Positions 49,019 through 59,850 of a stretch of DNA of 64,000 nucleotides are shown piece after piece. The DNA lies in the NCBI GenBank assembly GCA_009746045.1, contig RPFO01000065.1, positions 5,908,124-5,972,123 on the forward strand, written 5' to 3'. The position numbers were made by a program, and so were the translations under genes. The notes beneath the pieces were generated by a model that was not told where the DNA came from, ran no database searches, and saw only the letters and a list, made by a program, of their open reading frames with translations. Numbering within the stretch: the first letter of the stretch is position 1; each line of letters starts with the position of its first letter. Source of the stretch: Mesostigma viride (taxonomy: Eukaryota > Streptophyta > Mesostigmatophyceae > Mesostigmatales > Mesostigmataceae).

Positions 49019-50437
49019 TCAAGTGGTACAACAGCTGGTATTGTCAGCTGCCTGCTGAGGCACTTTAGTGAGTGCATCAGCAGCGTTGTGTTTGTCCTCC
49101 ACGTGACGGGTGGACTCCCAGTAGGTGGACTCCTGTTTCAGGACCACCCAGTCAAGATCAGTGTGGACAGCATAGGGGTTAGCAAGGAAACTGAGGACTG
49201 ACTGACTGTCAGTGAGCAAGTGTGCCACCACCCCAGCATTGCTGCCTGCTTGCATCTGCAACCAAACCAGCACATGATTCAAGTACCTGGCATGAAGCAC
49301 TGCTGACACCACTGCCCTGCACTCAGCAGCATTGCTGCTGACAGCCTTGCGTCTATGCAACCGGCTGTACCATGAAATGAGAGACAAGGGTGCATCATCA
49401 TTCTGCACAAAATACAAGCCTGACTCCCTTGCCTGCAACTTGGTAATCTGCCTGGACTCCATGGAACTATCCATCATAGCTTGGATGTGAATGGTTTTGT
49501 GGAGATCCAAGGAGTGCAAGATAAGGGGAGGGCCTTCCTGGAGAGTTTTGGTGATGGCTTTGTGACCTACTTGCATCAAGACATCATCATCAACTCTGCT
49601 AACCACAGCCAGGTGAGGTGCACACGTTGAGCACAACCACCCCAGCTTGCCTCTAATGGTAGGACAGGCTCCAGGTTTGATTTTTGTTTGCAAAACCTCC
49701 AAGCAGCTGTGCATGTAATCATTGGGAGAGTAGAGTGCACACACCCACTGGTTTTGATGCTGCTGGAGTTGTAACATTGTGCCACAAAATTTTATGGCAG
49801 TGGTGCCCAGCTCTACTTGCTTGCCAATCTCAAAATGCTGTGACACTTGTTGAATAAAATCATCCACAGCACGCCTTGGCCCAGCAATCAGCTGATCATC
49901 CCCATGCCACACAAAGGTGAGAATGCCATGAGGGTGTGGGACCACAAAGAAGCAAGGGTCTATGTCATCATATCTAGCCCCTAACTTTTCAAACACAGCC
50001 TGAGCTGACATCCTGAAAATGCGAGGAGCTGATTGCAGCCCTTCAACACCTATGTTAGCTTTCAGGTACTGCTGAGGGATGTGTTTTGCCCAAACTCTGG
50101 GAGTGGAGACTACGTACACCTGACCATGCCACACTTGTTGTGCTATCTCAGGTGAGCCTTTCAGGAAAGCCCTTTTAATGTCTGTAGCCTTACAGATATA
50201 GTCATCCCCATCATTGAGATGACCCACAAAGACAGACAGCAAGATTTTTAGGGATGTTTGCTGAATGCCTGGCGTGTACAACTCTGCCTCTGTCAGATCA
50301 GTGGTGCCCTTGAACTCTGTCACACAAGGTCTAGCATGAAAGATGACTGACCCATCTGCTGCTGGCTTATGTTTACACACAAACTTCAGGCGCAAGTGCT
50401 TGCACCCTGCAGGCTTTTTGTCAATAGGTGTGACAGG
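49019..50437 (-). CDS. pol: Copia-3 pol: reverse transcriptase and RNase H
   Basis: RT motifs: LRLKFVCKHK, ARPCVTEFKG, YTPGIQQTSL, ATDIKRAFLKG (first Asp), FVWHGDDQLIAGP (HGDD active site). RNase H: MMDSSMESRQ, NAAECRAVV, TDSQSVLSF, then HNAADALTK. It is closer to copia-4 than to copia-1 and copia-2. The frame is entered from the integrase/protease frame by a one-base shift in the C run near 50437; coding similarity upstream of the first ATG (50395) supports the longer extent. The C-terminus is SCCTT. Confidence 0.85.
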   Translation of the reverse strand, partial: PVTPIDKKPAGCKHLRLKFVCKHKPAADGSVIFHARPCVTEFKGTTDLTEAELYTPGIQQTSLKILLSVFVGHLNDGDDYICKATDIKRAFLKGSPEIAQQVWHGQVYVVSTPRVWAKHIPQQYLKANIGVEGLQSAPRIFRMSAQAVFEKLGARYDDIDPCFFVVPHPHGILTFVWHGDDQLIAGPRRAVDDFIQQVSQHFEIGKQVELGTTAIKFCGTMLQLQQHQNQWVCALYSPNDYMHSCLEVLQTKIKPGACPTIRGKLGWLCSTCAPHLAVVSRVDDDVLMQVGHKAITKTLQEGPPLILHSLDLHKTIHIQAMMDSSMESRQITKLQARESGLYFVQNDDAPLSLISWYSRLHRRKAVSSNAAECRAVVSAVLHARYLNHVLVWLQMQAGSNAGVVAHLLTDSQSVLSFLANPYAVHTDLDWVVLKQESTYWESTRHVEDKHNAADALTKVPQQAADNTSCCTT

Positions 50438-52728
50438 GGAGTATGAGAAGGACTAAGAGGATCTGGCACTACCCATTCTTCCCTGGCCTTGTTAAAGGCC
50501 TCCACCCATTTTAGGAATCCTATGTGTGTGCGACAGTCTTGCTCTATCTGTTCATAAGAAAGAGGAGACATTTTAGCCACATCATGCTTGCCCAATCCAA
50601 ATGAGTTGGGATGAAGTTTTTGGTTGTGAACCAAGTCTGCCACACAGGGTTCTTGCCCTGGGGCATACTTGGGTGTAGCAAATTTTACAGAAGCAATGTT
50701 GGTGTTAAGAAGTTTTTCAAGAGAAATTTTGAAATGATTCAGATCAACACCACCCATGTCCTGGATGGATAGTCTATCACTGGATATGAGGACACCAGGG
50801 TAACAGAGAAAAGGATCCCCCAATAAAGCATTCCCTTTATAACCTTCCAAGACCTGAAAAGGAGTGGGGATACCGAGTATAGTCAACATGACCTGACCTA
50901 ATACCTTGAGGGATGACTGCCCTGAGAAATCAGCCACATGGTGCCAGGGTGAAGGTTCCAAAGGCAAATGGGGCACAGCCAGGGCACTGATAATGCTGAC
51001 CTGGGCTTGTGTGTCCACTGCAACCATAAATGGGCTATTGTCATTCTGCCCAACCTTCCCCACCTTAGCTGATCCTGCAGCAGTTTGAGCTTTGGCTCTA
51101 TGAGCTGCTTGTAAAATGCGAACAGCGTCTGCTAGGCTGCGTTTGGAAGGTGCAGCTAGTGGCTGAGCTATGTTCACACTTGTAGAGGTGATAGGTTGCT
51201 GATCACCTGTTTTGCCAATGTGACCCTCTGCTGCAGGGGGCCAATCCTGCAGTGACTGCCTGCAATCATCAAGGGTGACCTGGGTGTCACAGTGGGTGTG
51301 GCTCTCACACTCACCAGTGGGTGTTCCAAACAACCACTCACTGGGCAACGCTGGGATGCCAGGCAACTGTACAGGGCTGTCGGCCAACAGCTCTTCCTCC
51401 TCTGCCACGTCTGACACAGTTGGAAAATACAATTTCATCCTGTGAGGTGAACACCTGTGAATTTTTCCCGTGTCATTGTGTTTAACTAACACTGTCCTGC
51501 CAGTGGTGTTAAACTTTAGGATGGTGGCTGGCCCATGCCAGGTACCCACCTTGCCTAGTCCCGACTCCTTGTAGAATAGGACCTGATCCCCTTCTCTGAA
51601 GGTGGGACGTGGATGCTTTGCATCCTTGACAGCTAACCTGCTAGCTGTCTGTGCTCGCTGTGCGTTGTAGAGGGCTAGTACCTCAGGTGGATAAATGCCT
51701 GCATGCAATCCATCTGGTGTAATGACCACCCCTTGTGGGGTTTTCATGAGTGGCCTCCTGTTGAGGACTTGGCACAACCTGGTGGACCACAGAGCTCTGT
51801 CAGCATAGGACCCACTGTCAGCCAGCAGATTGCCATCTTCTTTGGCTACAAGGGTTTTAATGGACCTGATGGCCCTTTCAATAATGCCTTGCCTCTCATG
51901 ATCTTCTAGCCCAGCCAGATCAATAGCCTCACACCCTGGTTCATTGGCAAGACATGTGAACTGCTGATCCAGTAACAATGCCTCCACAGGGTAGTACCTG
52001 GCCTGAGCAATCAAGAGAGCCCTGAGCAACTGTGTCTTGTCCATTCCAGGTAATGGTTCAATGGTTGTGTACCTTGACCATGCATCTTTAAGTGCCAAGT
52101 AAGATTGTCCTTTGATATGAAAGACATCTCCTACCACCCTGCCCTTGCTCTTAGGTGGGGTAGCTACATGCCACTTAGGGGGTTTGGGTGCATTGAACTG
52201 ACAATGCTGGCAGTGGGATCTGACCACCTGGCATGCACGTCTGAGTGCTGCCCCCCCTATTGCTGCTGCCACCACCTCTGCACTCACTTCATGCCCATAA
52301 AGGAAATGCAACTGCAAAGCAAGCTCCTGAAAACTGATCTGAGCATCCTCTGCTGGGGACACTCTGCACACCTTGGGAACCATAGATGTGAAGGTTGGTT
52401 TAGAGACATAATCTTCTGAAACCAGCTGTAGCACCTTTCCAGAACTGCTCACTGCTCTGACAGTGGGGCATGCAGAAGAAGAAGGTGAAGCAGGCACACT
52501 CAAGCCAGCATGAGAGGGAGACTCACACTTCTTGCCGTAAGGAGGCCGCTTGCAGTCCTTGGGGTCACCGTGGGGCGGCCCGTGGCACTTGTGGCACAGG
52601 ACGTCCAAATGCCCCAGCTCGTCCACGTTCTTGCGGCAGGTGGGCCGCAGGTGGTACTTCATGCCACAGCGGGTGCACCGCTGAGAAGACTTGTCCTCCT
52701 TGTCCTGCTTCTTGTTGTTGTTGTTGTT

Positions 52729-52779
<51 letters not shown>

Positions 52780-53146
52780 ACTGTTGTTGTTGTTGTTGCT
52801 GGAGCTGCCCCCCTTGGAGGGAGACTGCCCCTTACCCTTGCCCTTGCCCCAGCCCCTGCCCTTGCCCTTGCCCTTGCCCTTGCCCTTGCCCTTAAACATT
52901 TGTCCCAGCAGGGACTTGACTTCTGCCATAGTGACAGGTCTCTTGCTCCTGTCTTCCCTCTCCCTATCCTCCTCCTCCCTCTCTTCCCCCCTGACCCTCT
53001 TTACAGAGGTGCCCATGGCCCCCTGGCTAAGGGGAGCCAAGGCCAGCTTGATATAATCCAATGCCTCCTTCATGTCCTCCCAGTACTTTGCCATTCCTGT
53101 GGCAAGCATAGCGTAGGTGTTTTTGTCAAGTTTGAGTTTCTCAAGG
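50386..53146 (-). CDS. gag-pol: Copia-3 gag C-terminus, integrase and protease-like domain
   Basis: One frame covers the end of gag and the first half of pol. A basic Gly/Lys repeat (GKGKGKGKG) and a long Asn run from a TTG/TTA-type trinucleotide tract (52713-52800) precede two Cys-rich knuckles (CTRCGMKYHLRPTC and CHKCHGPPHGDPKDC). The integrase zinc part is LHFLYGHE...HCQHCQF, with core GDVFHI, LLDQQFTC and RQGIIERAIRS. The retropepsin-like domain then reads VAVDTQAQVSII, followed by LGQVMLTILGIPTPF and NALLGDPF, so integrase again precedes protease. It ends by frame change near 50437. Confidence 0.85.
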
Positions 53147-53741
53147 AAGAACGCAGCAAGAACTTGTGATCTAGCTGCTGGACATCAGGACGTGCTTTGA
53201 TGGCTAGCTCATATTTCTTTGTCTCAGCCACATAGTCCACTGATGTGACCCTGTATTCCTCTACCCACCTGAATGCCCCATATATGTCCACAGATGAGGG
53301 GGTGGAGAGGAGGTCAGTTAGCTCCTTCATGAAAGCCTCCCAAACTGCCCTAGCCTGCGTGTCCTGCCACTTGGGATACCTACGCTGGAAGACAAGAATG
53401 AGATTCTGAATCTGAGAAGAGGACTGATGGTAGAAATCCCCCTGCATGAGAGATCCAAACCAATTCTTGACATTCAGTTCCTCCCTAGCCAGCTGCAGAG
53501 AGAGAAGTGCATGATTCCCCTGCTCCCTAGTATACCCCTCAGGCAGCCCCCTGACATTAATCCTATCCACAGGACGGTTTTCATTGTAAGTGGGCAACCT
53601 AGAGGGGGATGCAGGGGGAGAGGGAGAAGATGGTGTTGCTGCTGCAGCATTCACAGGAGAGACCTGCTGAGAGGGAAGTGCTACTTGAGTGAGCTGAGCA
53701 GGATGGGCAAACATGGGCTGTGTAGGAGGGTTAGACAACAT
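53147..53741 (-). CDS. gag: Copia-3 gag N-terminal part
   Basis: First ATG at 53741 (MLSNPPTQPMFAHPAQ). A Pro/Ser-rich start is followed by a helical region (ALLSLQLAREEL, WFGSLMQGDFYHQSSSQ, AVWEAFMKELTDLL, FRWVEEYRVTSVDYV). It passes into the 50386-53146 frame by a one-base change near 53150 (KFLLR then FLEKLKLDKNTYAM). Confidence 0.7.
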
Positions 53742-55448
53742 AGGGGTGGGCTGGTGGGGGTGTGAGTGTGTGTCACTTCCCGCCTCCTGCTGCGGGCCTC
53801 CTCCCAATCATGGAAGGTGGGAGAGAGGGACACTTCATCGTCAGTAGGGTTAGTAAGATCATGATGCAACCAGGTAGGCAGAGTTAGCCACCTACCCGCC
53901 CCTCTCAGGATGGCGTTGTGCAGGAGCTCCAGCAAACGCACCAGACGCACCCTGCTGCCCTGCACCCTCCTCCCTGAGAGGAGAGCCTGCAGGGCAGGCA
54001 GCAGGTCGTCGCACACCCTGCGTGTGCCCGCTTGGAGGTTGGGCAGGCCCAGGATGTGCGTGATGATTGCACACACCAGGCTGCCCGCCTCCGCGACGTG
54101 CATCTGCTGGCTCCTGTCGGCCAGCCCACGGAAGGAGGCTGTGGCTGTCTGTATGGCACGCCACACGGCCTCATCACCCAGGGTGATGAAGTCGCGACCT
54201 TGCAGGTCGCCCTCCAGCAGTGCTGGTTGCTGCCCAGCTGCGGTGGGACCCTGGGGCCCCTCCGGCCCTGCCAGGGACTTGTCCTTGTTGCGACTAGAGG
54301 GGGCCTGCCCCCCAGAGCCGCTGGAGGTGCCCGTGACACCCTCCATGGGGGCTGCATCCCCCGCCAGCGCCGGAGGCGCCGGCGTCGCTGCCGGGGTCCC
54401 TGCGACCCCGGGCGCTTGTGTCGCCGCCGGGGTCCCTGCGACCCCGGTGGCCTCCTCAGCCACCTGGCCCCCCACGCTGGGCGGGGGAGCCTGCGGCTGA
54501 GGTTGGACCCTCTGACCTGCCAGAGGGTCCTGGGTGGCTTCACCACCCATGGGCGTGTTGGGGGCGTCTGCCGCCCCGCGCCCCGTCGCAGGCGGCATCG
54601 CAGCCGCCTCACGCCTATCCGGGCCCCAGCCAACTGGCGTGACTTGGGGCCACGCTGGCAACGGAGTCAGCGCGATCTCTGGTCTGGAGACCACGCGCAG
54701 CGCCTCTCTCTGGCGCTGCCTGGACGCCCACTGATCAACAGTGCCGGGGTTGTGCCTCGGCCGATTGGCGAAACAGTACAGCCAAACCGCCACCTGAACC
54801 AGTGGGACTGCATCCTAAGACGCCCCTCGATCAGCGTGTGCACCCGATGAACCTCTATCGCGTGTATCTCCTCATCTGGAAGCAACTGAAAACGTTGGTG
54901 CAGATCCGGCCGTTCACCGCAATGAACGCCGGGATGTCGTCCTCCCCAAGGGGGAGAAAATGGGGTGGGCGCCCGAACATGACCGGGGGCGGAACATGTT
55001 CCCCATACCGGTCAATGTCCATGGTGGCCATCTGTCGGCCCACGGAAAGGTTGCCAGACGTCGCAGGTGTCTGCGACGAAAGCTCAAGCGAAGGCCGAGG
55101 CCTCGCAGGCGGCACCTCGCCATCCTCCTCGGAGGAATCACTCCGCTCACGACCCCCGTCACCTGCGACGGGGGAACGTCGTGCCCGGGGGACCTGCCCC
55201 CCAGGTGCCATGGCGGACGAACCGCCAGTGGCAAACGGCCGACCGCTCGCCATCCCCCGGGCGCCGGGCCCCACCTGCGGGCCCCGACGCCTGGGTTGGT
55301 CAGCGACCACCGTGCGGAAGGTGACGTTGGGCGTCACCCTCGCATCGGTGGTGGAGGGCGTGCCCTCCGGCGAAAGGCGGGGTGAGGTGCGCCTGGCAGG
55401 CGCCTTCCCCTTGTTGTTGTTGCCGTTGTTGCCGTTGTTGGAAGCCAT
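53681..55448 (-). pseudogene. Copia-3 extra ORF upstream of gag, frameshifted
   Basis: ATG 55448 opens MASNNGNNGNNNKGKAP, 46 bases after the 5' LTR end. The first frame runs to 54855 (MFGRPPHFLPLGEDDIPAF). Frame changes near 54885 and 54790 lead through LPDEEIHAIEVHRV to RPRHNPGTVDQWASRQ, a Pro/Ala/Thr-rich middle with a GVAGTPAAT repeat, and a helical end (AVWRAIQTATASFRGLADR, RVRLVRLLELLHNAIL). Function unknown. It occupies the same place as the extra ORFs of copia-1 and copia-2. Confidence 0.5.
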
Positions 55449-55481
55449 ATCTTTTTTTTTGCTTGTAAAAAAAATATCGAA

Positions 55482-55493
55482 CTTTTCAGTCCA
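55482..55493 (-). other. Probable primer-binding site of copia-3
   Basis: Immediately after the 5' LTR the minus strand reads TGGACTGAAAAG. The TGG start fits pairing with a tRNA CCA end. Confidence 0.4.
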
Positions 55494-55948
55494 AGTTGGA
55501 TGGAGACTAGGGACGACGAACAACTGCGAAAGCTGAGAGCGAATGATGATTGTATTACAATAATACAATGAGAGAGCGATGAAAGCTGAGGGCTCAGAAT
55601 GGAACTGGGCAAACTCGGGTGCTGTGGCACTCCCCAGTGCTACGCCTATATGCCTATGGCGGTGCTACCTGCAGCACACGACCAGTGGACAACTGTACAC
55701 TGCAATGCCATGCGACCACGTCACTAGCAACCAGCTAAGACTCGGCCCGTCAGGCCCGGCTACACCGGACCTGGCGGGTCGAGCTAGCACCTAGGAACAG
55801 TCTGGCACTAACCGCACATCGGTCCACATGACACCTCAGTACCGTACACCCTGCCGTACTGTACTGAGGTGTCCCGCTCAGCCGCGGTAGGCAATACGCG
55901 GCGCGCAGGCCGGAAATCCGTGTGTCAGCCTAAGCATCTCATCTAACT
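55494..55948 (-). repeat. 5' LTR of copia-3
   Basis: 455 bp paired with 47450-47904. Confidence 0.92.
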
Positions 55949-55953
55949 CCCCC

Positions 55954-56847
55954 GGGCGCGTCCTGGTTCTCCTTGTCGCTGTCGCTGTCGCTGTCGCTCA
56001 CAACAATAAGCTCTGGCACCCTGCTACCTGCTGCGCCGTCGTCGGCCCGCTGTCGGCCCGCGATGACAGCGTCGTCACCGTTAGTGTAGTAGACAGGTGA
56101 CAACCCGTTGTTAACGCCTCGCGGATTGTATCTTGGCACCTCGTGGTCGCCAAGCGCCTCGTCGCCTAGACCAGCGACCCCCACAGCTCCCACCTCAAGG
56201 TCACTGTCGTAACCAAGAGGGGCGAACTCTTCCCAACGCGTCACACAAACGCGAAGGGGTTGGGGCAGTTCCTGAAAAGGAACCCTTCCTCGCTCCGGAA
56301 TCCTGCCGACTCGTGCCGCTCGCTGACCTCCGGTGATGGCTTCCGCAGCCGCCTCGACCTCTGCAAGCCGCCTGTAGCGCTCCGCCCCGCGTCGCTCACG
56401 TCGAACTGGCCCCGCTGCAACACCCTCGTTGCCGATTACACCTGCGAACGTACGTTGTACACCCGCACCCGCTGCTGCCGGTACGAACTCGTGTCGCACT
56501 GCACCAGCTGTCTCCGCAGCCTCTCCTCGCCTAGCCGCCAACTCCGCACGCACCCGCTCAGCTAATGCTGTAATCACAGTCTGGATACCGACCAAACCGT
56601 GAAGCTCTTGCTCGATGTCGTCGATGCTCCGGTGTTCCGGAATGACGATGGTTCGGACGTGCTGCAGAATTCGCTCCCAATCCTCGACCTGGTCGTCGAC
56701 GAATTGCACGAAGTTGCGATTAACAGGTGGACGATCTGCAAGCAATAAAGATAAATCTCGAACCACACGACGCAATTCAGGCGAAATTGAACCACCAGCA
56801 GACTGCCGAAACCGGAAATTCTGCTGCCGTTGTTCTTCCTGCACCAT
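55954..56847 (-). CDS. Copia-2 extra ORF upstream of gag (3' end displaced by copia-3)
   Basis: About 298 residues visible from the first usable codon at 56847 (a GTG; the frame begins near here, soon after the LTR at 56941). It is helical and Arg-rich (VRDLSLLLADRPPVNRNFV, VRAELAARRGEAAETAG), with an acidic C-terminus (SDSDSDSDKENQD). Its last codons lie beyond copia-3 at 47416-47444. It is not alike enough in sequence to the copia-1 extra ORF to align by eye, but equivalent in position. No domain recognised. Confidence 0.6.
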
Positions 56848-56940
56848 TCGACACCTGACGAGCTTCTCGCGTCGTCAACGCTGCACGCAGCAAACAGCAA
56901 CGACCCTCCTGGCCGTTCCGTCGAGACTGCTTGTAATTTG

Positions 56941-57642
56941 AGTTAACGTTTTTATAAAACGCAATGTGTAGGATACATATGGTTGCAATGCAGCAATGTG
57001 TGAATATGGTTGGAAACGGAGCTTTGTTAAAATTGGATAATGTTACAGCGCTCACACACTTGAGGCTTGTACACGAGGTTGCCAAGTCAAGGCAACACAC
57101 GTGAGGCGGGCTCGCAAGAGATGCCCAATTGGCACTGGCCTATTCTTTATATACTTGTGCACTGTGCTTGCTAGTCCTGAGCAGCCTAGAAGGCCTGCTC
57201 AGTATTAACACTCCCGGTACAGTATTCACAACCTGTACAGCGCCCAGATCCTATACAGTAGGTCTGCCATACAGGCACAGTGACCACAGAGTACAGTCAC
57301 CAGAGTGATTATTGCATCTGCACCTAATAGTCCAGGACTAAGCCTGCGGTACCAACAGACCACAGGTTAAGGTTCCTATTTCCTGCGTACGACGTATTAA
57401 TCCAATACCGTCGTAGGTTCAGCACCTAATTCCTGTCAGCCCAGGAATTACTGTCGACCCCATATGTCGTCGGCAAATATTCACGTCCGACTTAGAAGAA
57501 CAGCCGGCTCGCGCTCGCGCGCGACCGGGAAGTCGGAACGCCATAACTTTCTTGATACTTGTCGGAATGAACTCGTTCCGGTGCCGCTGGAATCCCAGAG
57601 ATATGCCGAATCAGGTACACGCCAATGCGCTTGGCGTTAACT
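56941..57642 (-). repeat. LTR of copia-2, shared by two element copies
   Basis: 702 bp, AGTTAACG...CGTTAACT. Its right edge has a purine tract (AAGAAAAGAAAGGATTGG on the minus strand) as a 3' LTR should, and its left edge has a leader (CAAATTACAAGC) and ORF as a 5' LTR should. The first 60 bases resemble the copia-4 LTR at 58952. Confidence 0.75.
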
Positions 57643-58540
57643 CCAATCCTTTCTTTTCTTGAGCTGTAGCAGCTCACACAAGTCTACATACAAACACACA
57701 CAATGGGTACTGGACATCCTCCCCGACTACAAGTCACAACCCGCTGGGCATGACAGTCAGCTTGGATTCCTTATTATATGTACATAGCACCCATACTGGT
57801 TCAGGAGCACAAACAAATTACAATGAGTCCCTATCCCTTCACGGGAGGCTCGTTGTGTTACCCATGTACAAGAGGTTGGCCAACTGTGGCAGCCCATAGG
57901 TGTTCAGCTAAGAACTTGAGAAGTATGTACAACCTTCAGGACCTTAGGCGAAACCCCACAGATCACCCACAACAGCTCATCAGAAAACATTGCTGACCCC
58001 CAGACGGGAGTCGGCGCCGGTCTGCTACCCCTTATCGAACCAGACACAACATCTACGCGAAGCACATGCAAAACACAAGCTCCTATACTCATTCCAACCG
58101 TGGAAAATCAGGGGACCTGTCGCCACCTCACCATGCAGCATGGTGGATGGGTCAGCCAGTCCGTGAAACTCCGCCTTAGGACGGCACCAGGGAATCGAAC
58201 CCCGCCCACAAACCACAGATCTGGGGAAACCTCAGACTGAGATGAAAACCCCAGATAGACATCTCTCCATCGGAGACAAGGTCAGACATTCCCACACCAG
58301 AGACATGTCTCACCCCTCAAGGTGTGCTCAGGATTATGTACAATCAAGCTCCCAGCCTGATATCCAGAGACTTAAGCACCCAGCTCTCAGCTTTTAGACA
58401 GATAGACCAACTTGACAGTCAGCATTCATGAGCTTCCTCAGTACATTGTACTGGGCTGGGGCCTTGTGTGGCAGCTTGGTCAATGCATCAGCAGGGTTCT
58501 CCTCGCCAGGGATATGCTTCAAGTCAACCAAACTGCACGC
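57643..58540 (-). mobile_element. Truncated second copy of copia-2 (3' end only)
   Basis: It matches 41879-42690 closely: 3' UTR, T-arm-like hairpin (58188-58204) and the last 46 codons of pol (SLVDLKHIPGEENPADALTK...VGLSV). Similarity stops near 58537, where piggyBac-like sequence starts. Small differences include an added ATGCAGC near 58134. Confidence 0.85.
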
Positions 58541-58951
58541 TTCCACGGCCGGATGGCTGCACCGTGGCCACCGACCGCTACTACACGGGCGTGGAGAACG
58601 TTGTCCGCCTTGCTGCCAATTAGGGGCATGACAGCTAGCGTGGGGACCATCATGAGGGCATCCCGTGGGCTGAGCTGAAGGCCTTGGTGCCAAGGAAGCC
58701 GGCGCAGGGCTGGTGGTGCTAGGCATACAACAACGAGACCGGGGTCAGCGTGGTGGGGTGGCAGGACCGCCAGCTTGTGTGGCTGTGCGGCAGCGGCGTC
58801 CCCATCAAGCAGGTCATGGTGTCGCGCCACGGAGGTCGCACGGCTGACCGCGTGCAAGTGCCGGCTCCATACCACGTGGTGCTGTACTGGTCCATGTACA
58901 AGGCCGTGGACATCAAAGACATGCACTGCGCAGAATACAATGTGCAGTCTG
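58541..58951 (+). pseudogene. piggyBac-like transposase fragment
   Basis: In plus-strand frames with stops and shifts: VATDRYYTGVENVVRLAAN, then SVGTIMRASRGL, then GVSVVGWQDRQLVWLCGSG and VQVPAPYHVVLYWSMYKAVDI. The order matches piggyBac-family transposases (DNFYTS-type catalytic Asp block, VGT-R, W-D-N strand, V-P-P-V-Y-MGGVD block). The ends are cut by the copia-2 copy on the left and the copia-4 LTR on the right. Decayed. Confidence 0.55.
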
Positions 58952-59476
58952 AGTTAACGTTTTTAAGCGCAATGTATAAGGATATGGTTGCAATGCAGCG
59001 ATAGTTAGATTGCGACGGGATATATTGCTTGAGAACACAGTGAATGCAATGAGCAGTGAATGCTTGGTTCATTAGAAAATAGGTTTACCCTTTATCAACG
59101 TTCCTCTCACTGGCTGCGCCGCCAGTGACCGTTGGGTGCAGACCGTTGGCCCGAGGCCACACGATGACAGGTAGCCGTCTAGTCACTGCATCGTGCGATC
59201 ACAGATCAATGCACGCTGCAGTACGGTCCCTATCTAGGATACTCTAGTACCGTCCAATGACAGGACACTACGTATACTGGGTACTGACATCTGTCACGTG
59301 CCTCAGTACCCAAAGTACCTATCTAGGGAAACGTATGCGACTCGACTAGCATTCCTATCTGCATAGCCCACGTGGTATTTATATTCACATACCAACGTAG
59401 GTTTACAAGGCTTATTCATACGTTGTATTCACAATGCCTTTGAGACTTAGTCTACAGCAAAGCATGGAGACTAACT
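58952..59476 (-). repeat. 3' LTR of copia-4
   Basis: 525 bp with AGTT...AACT ends; the partner is outside the window, so ends are set by the motif, by similarity of the left 60 bases to the copia-2 LTR, and by the abutting purine-rich AATACTGG tract. Confidence 0.7.
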
Positions 59477-59850
59477 CCAGTATTGTTTTATTATTTATTT
59501 CTTAATGCAGGTCTGCACCCCCAACATTATTGTTATTGTTTTTAAGTTGATTAGGGGTACAAAAGAGACATGGCTGGTTGAGCCAGGTTGGTTACAGCTG
59601 GCTGTTCTGGCCAGGTGTTATATTGCACATTAAATAAGGTGTACACAGCTGGCTGGTTTGGCCAGGTACTGAAGCACACATTAAGTAAATGGATACAAAG
59701 CTTGTGTCCTCAAGCTGCAAATGGATACAAATCTGACCTAGCCAGCACTCACACCCCACAACGAATGTGTTGAATTTTATGGCGCCCAGCAGCTATCGCT
59801 GTGGTAAGGGGGTGTGGTGGTTGTGTACTGTGCTATGGCCAGTCATTTAT
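59477..59850 (-). other. Copia-4 3' untranslated region
   Basis: No ORF. Two imperfect GGCTGGTTTGGCCAGGT / GGCTGTTCTGGCCAGGT repeats near 59598-59665. Confidence 0.5.

Larger units (their letters stand above)
47450..55948 (-). mobile_element. Copia-3: copia-like element nested in copia-2
   Basis: Two 455-bp LTRs (47450-47904 and 55494-55948), AGTT...AACT, with target duplication CCCCC (47445-47449 and 55949-55953). The LTRs differ at roughly five positions near their left ends (e.g. AGGAACG/AGGGACG), about 1 percent. The minus strand carries an extra ORF, gag, integrase, protease-like domain, RT and RNase H, with several single-base frame breaks. Confidence 0.92.
41879..57642 (-). mobile_element. 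Copia-2: copia-like element carrying nested copia-3
   Basis: Read on the minus strand: 5' LTR 57642-56941, extra ORF (split), gag, in-frame UGA, an intact 1185-codon pol frame, 3' UTR to about 41879. The expected 3' LTR of the same type is missing; the sequence departs at 41879 from the second copy at 57643-58540, which does keep the last 70 bases and the LTR. Copia-3 (47450-55948, duplication CCCCC) lies inside the extra ORF's 3' end. The single LTR at 56941 thus serves as 5' LTR of this copy and 3' LTR of the copy to its right. Confidence 0.75.
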
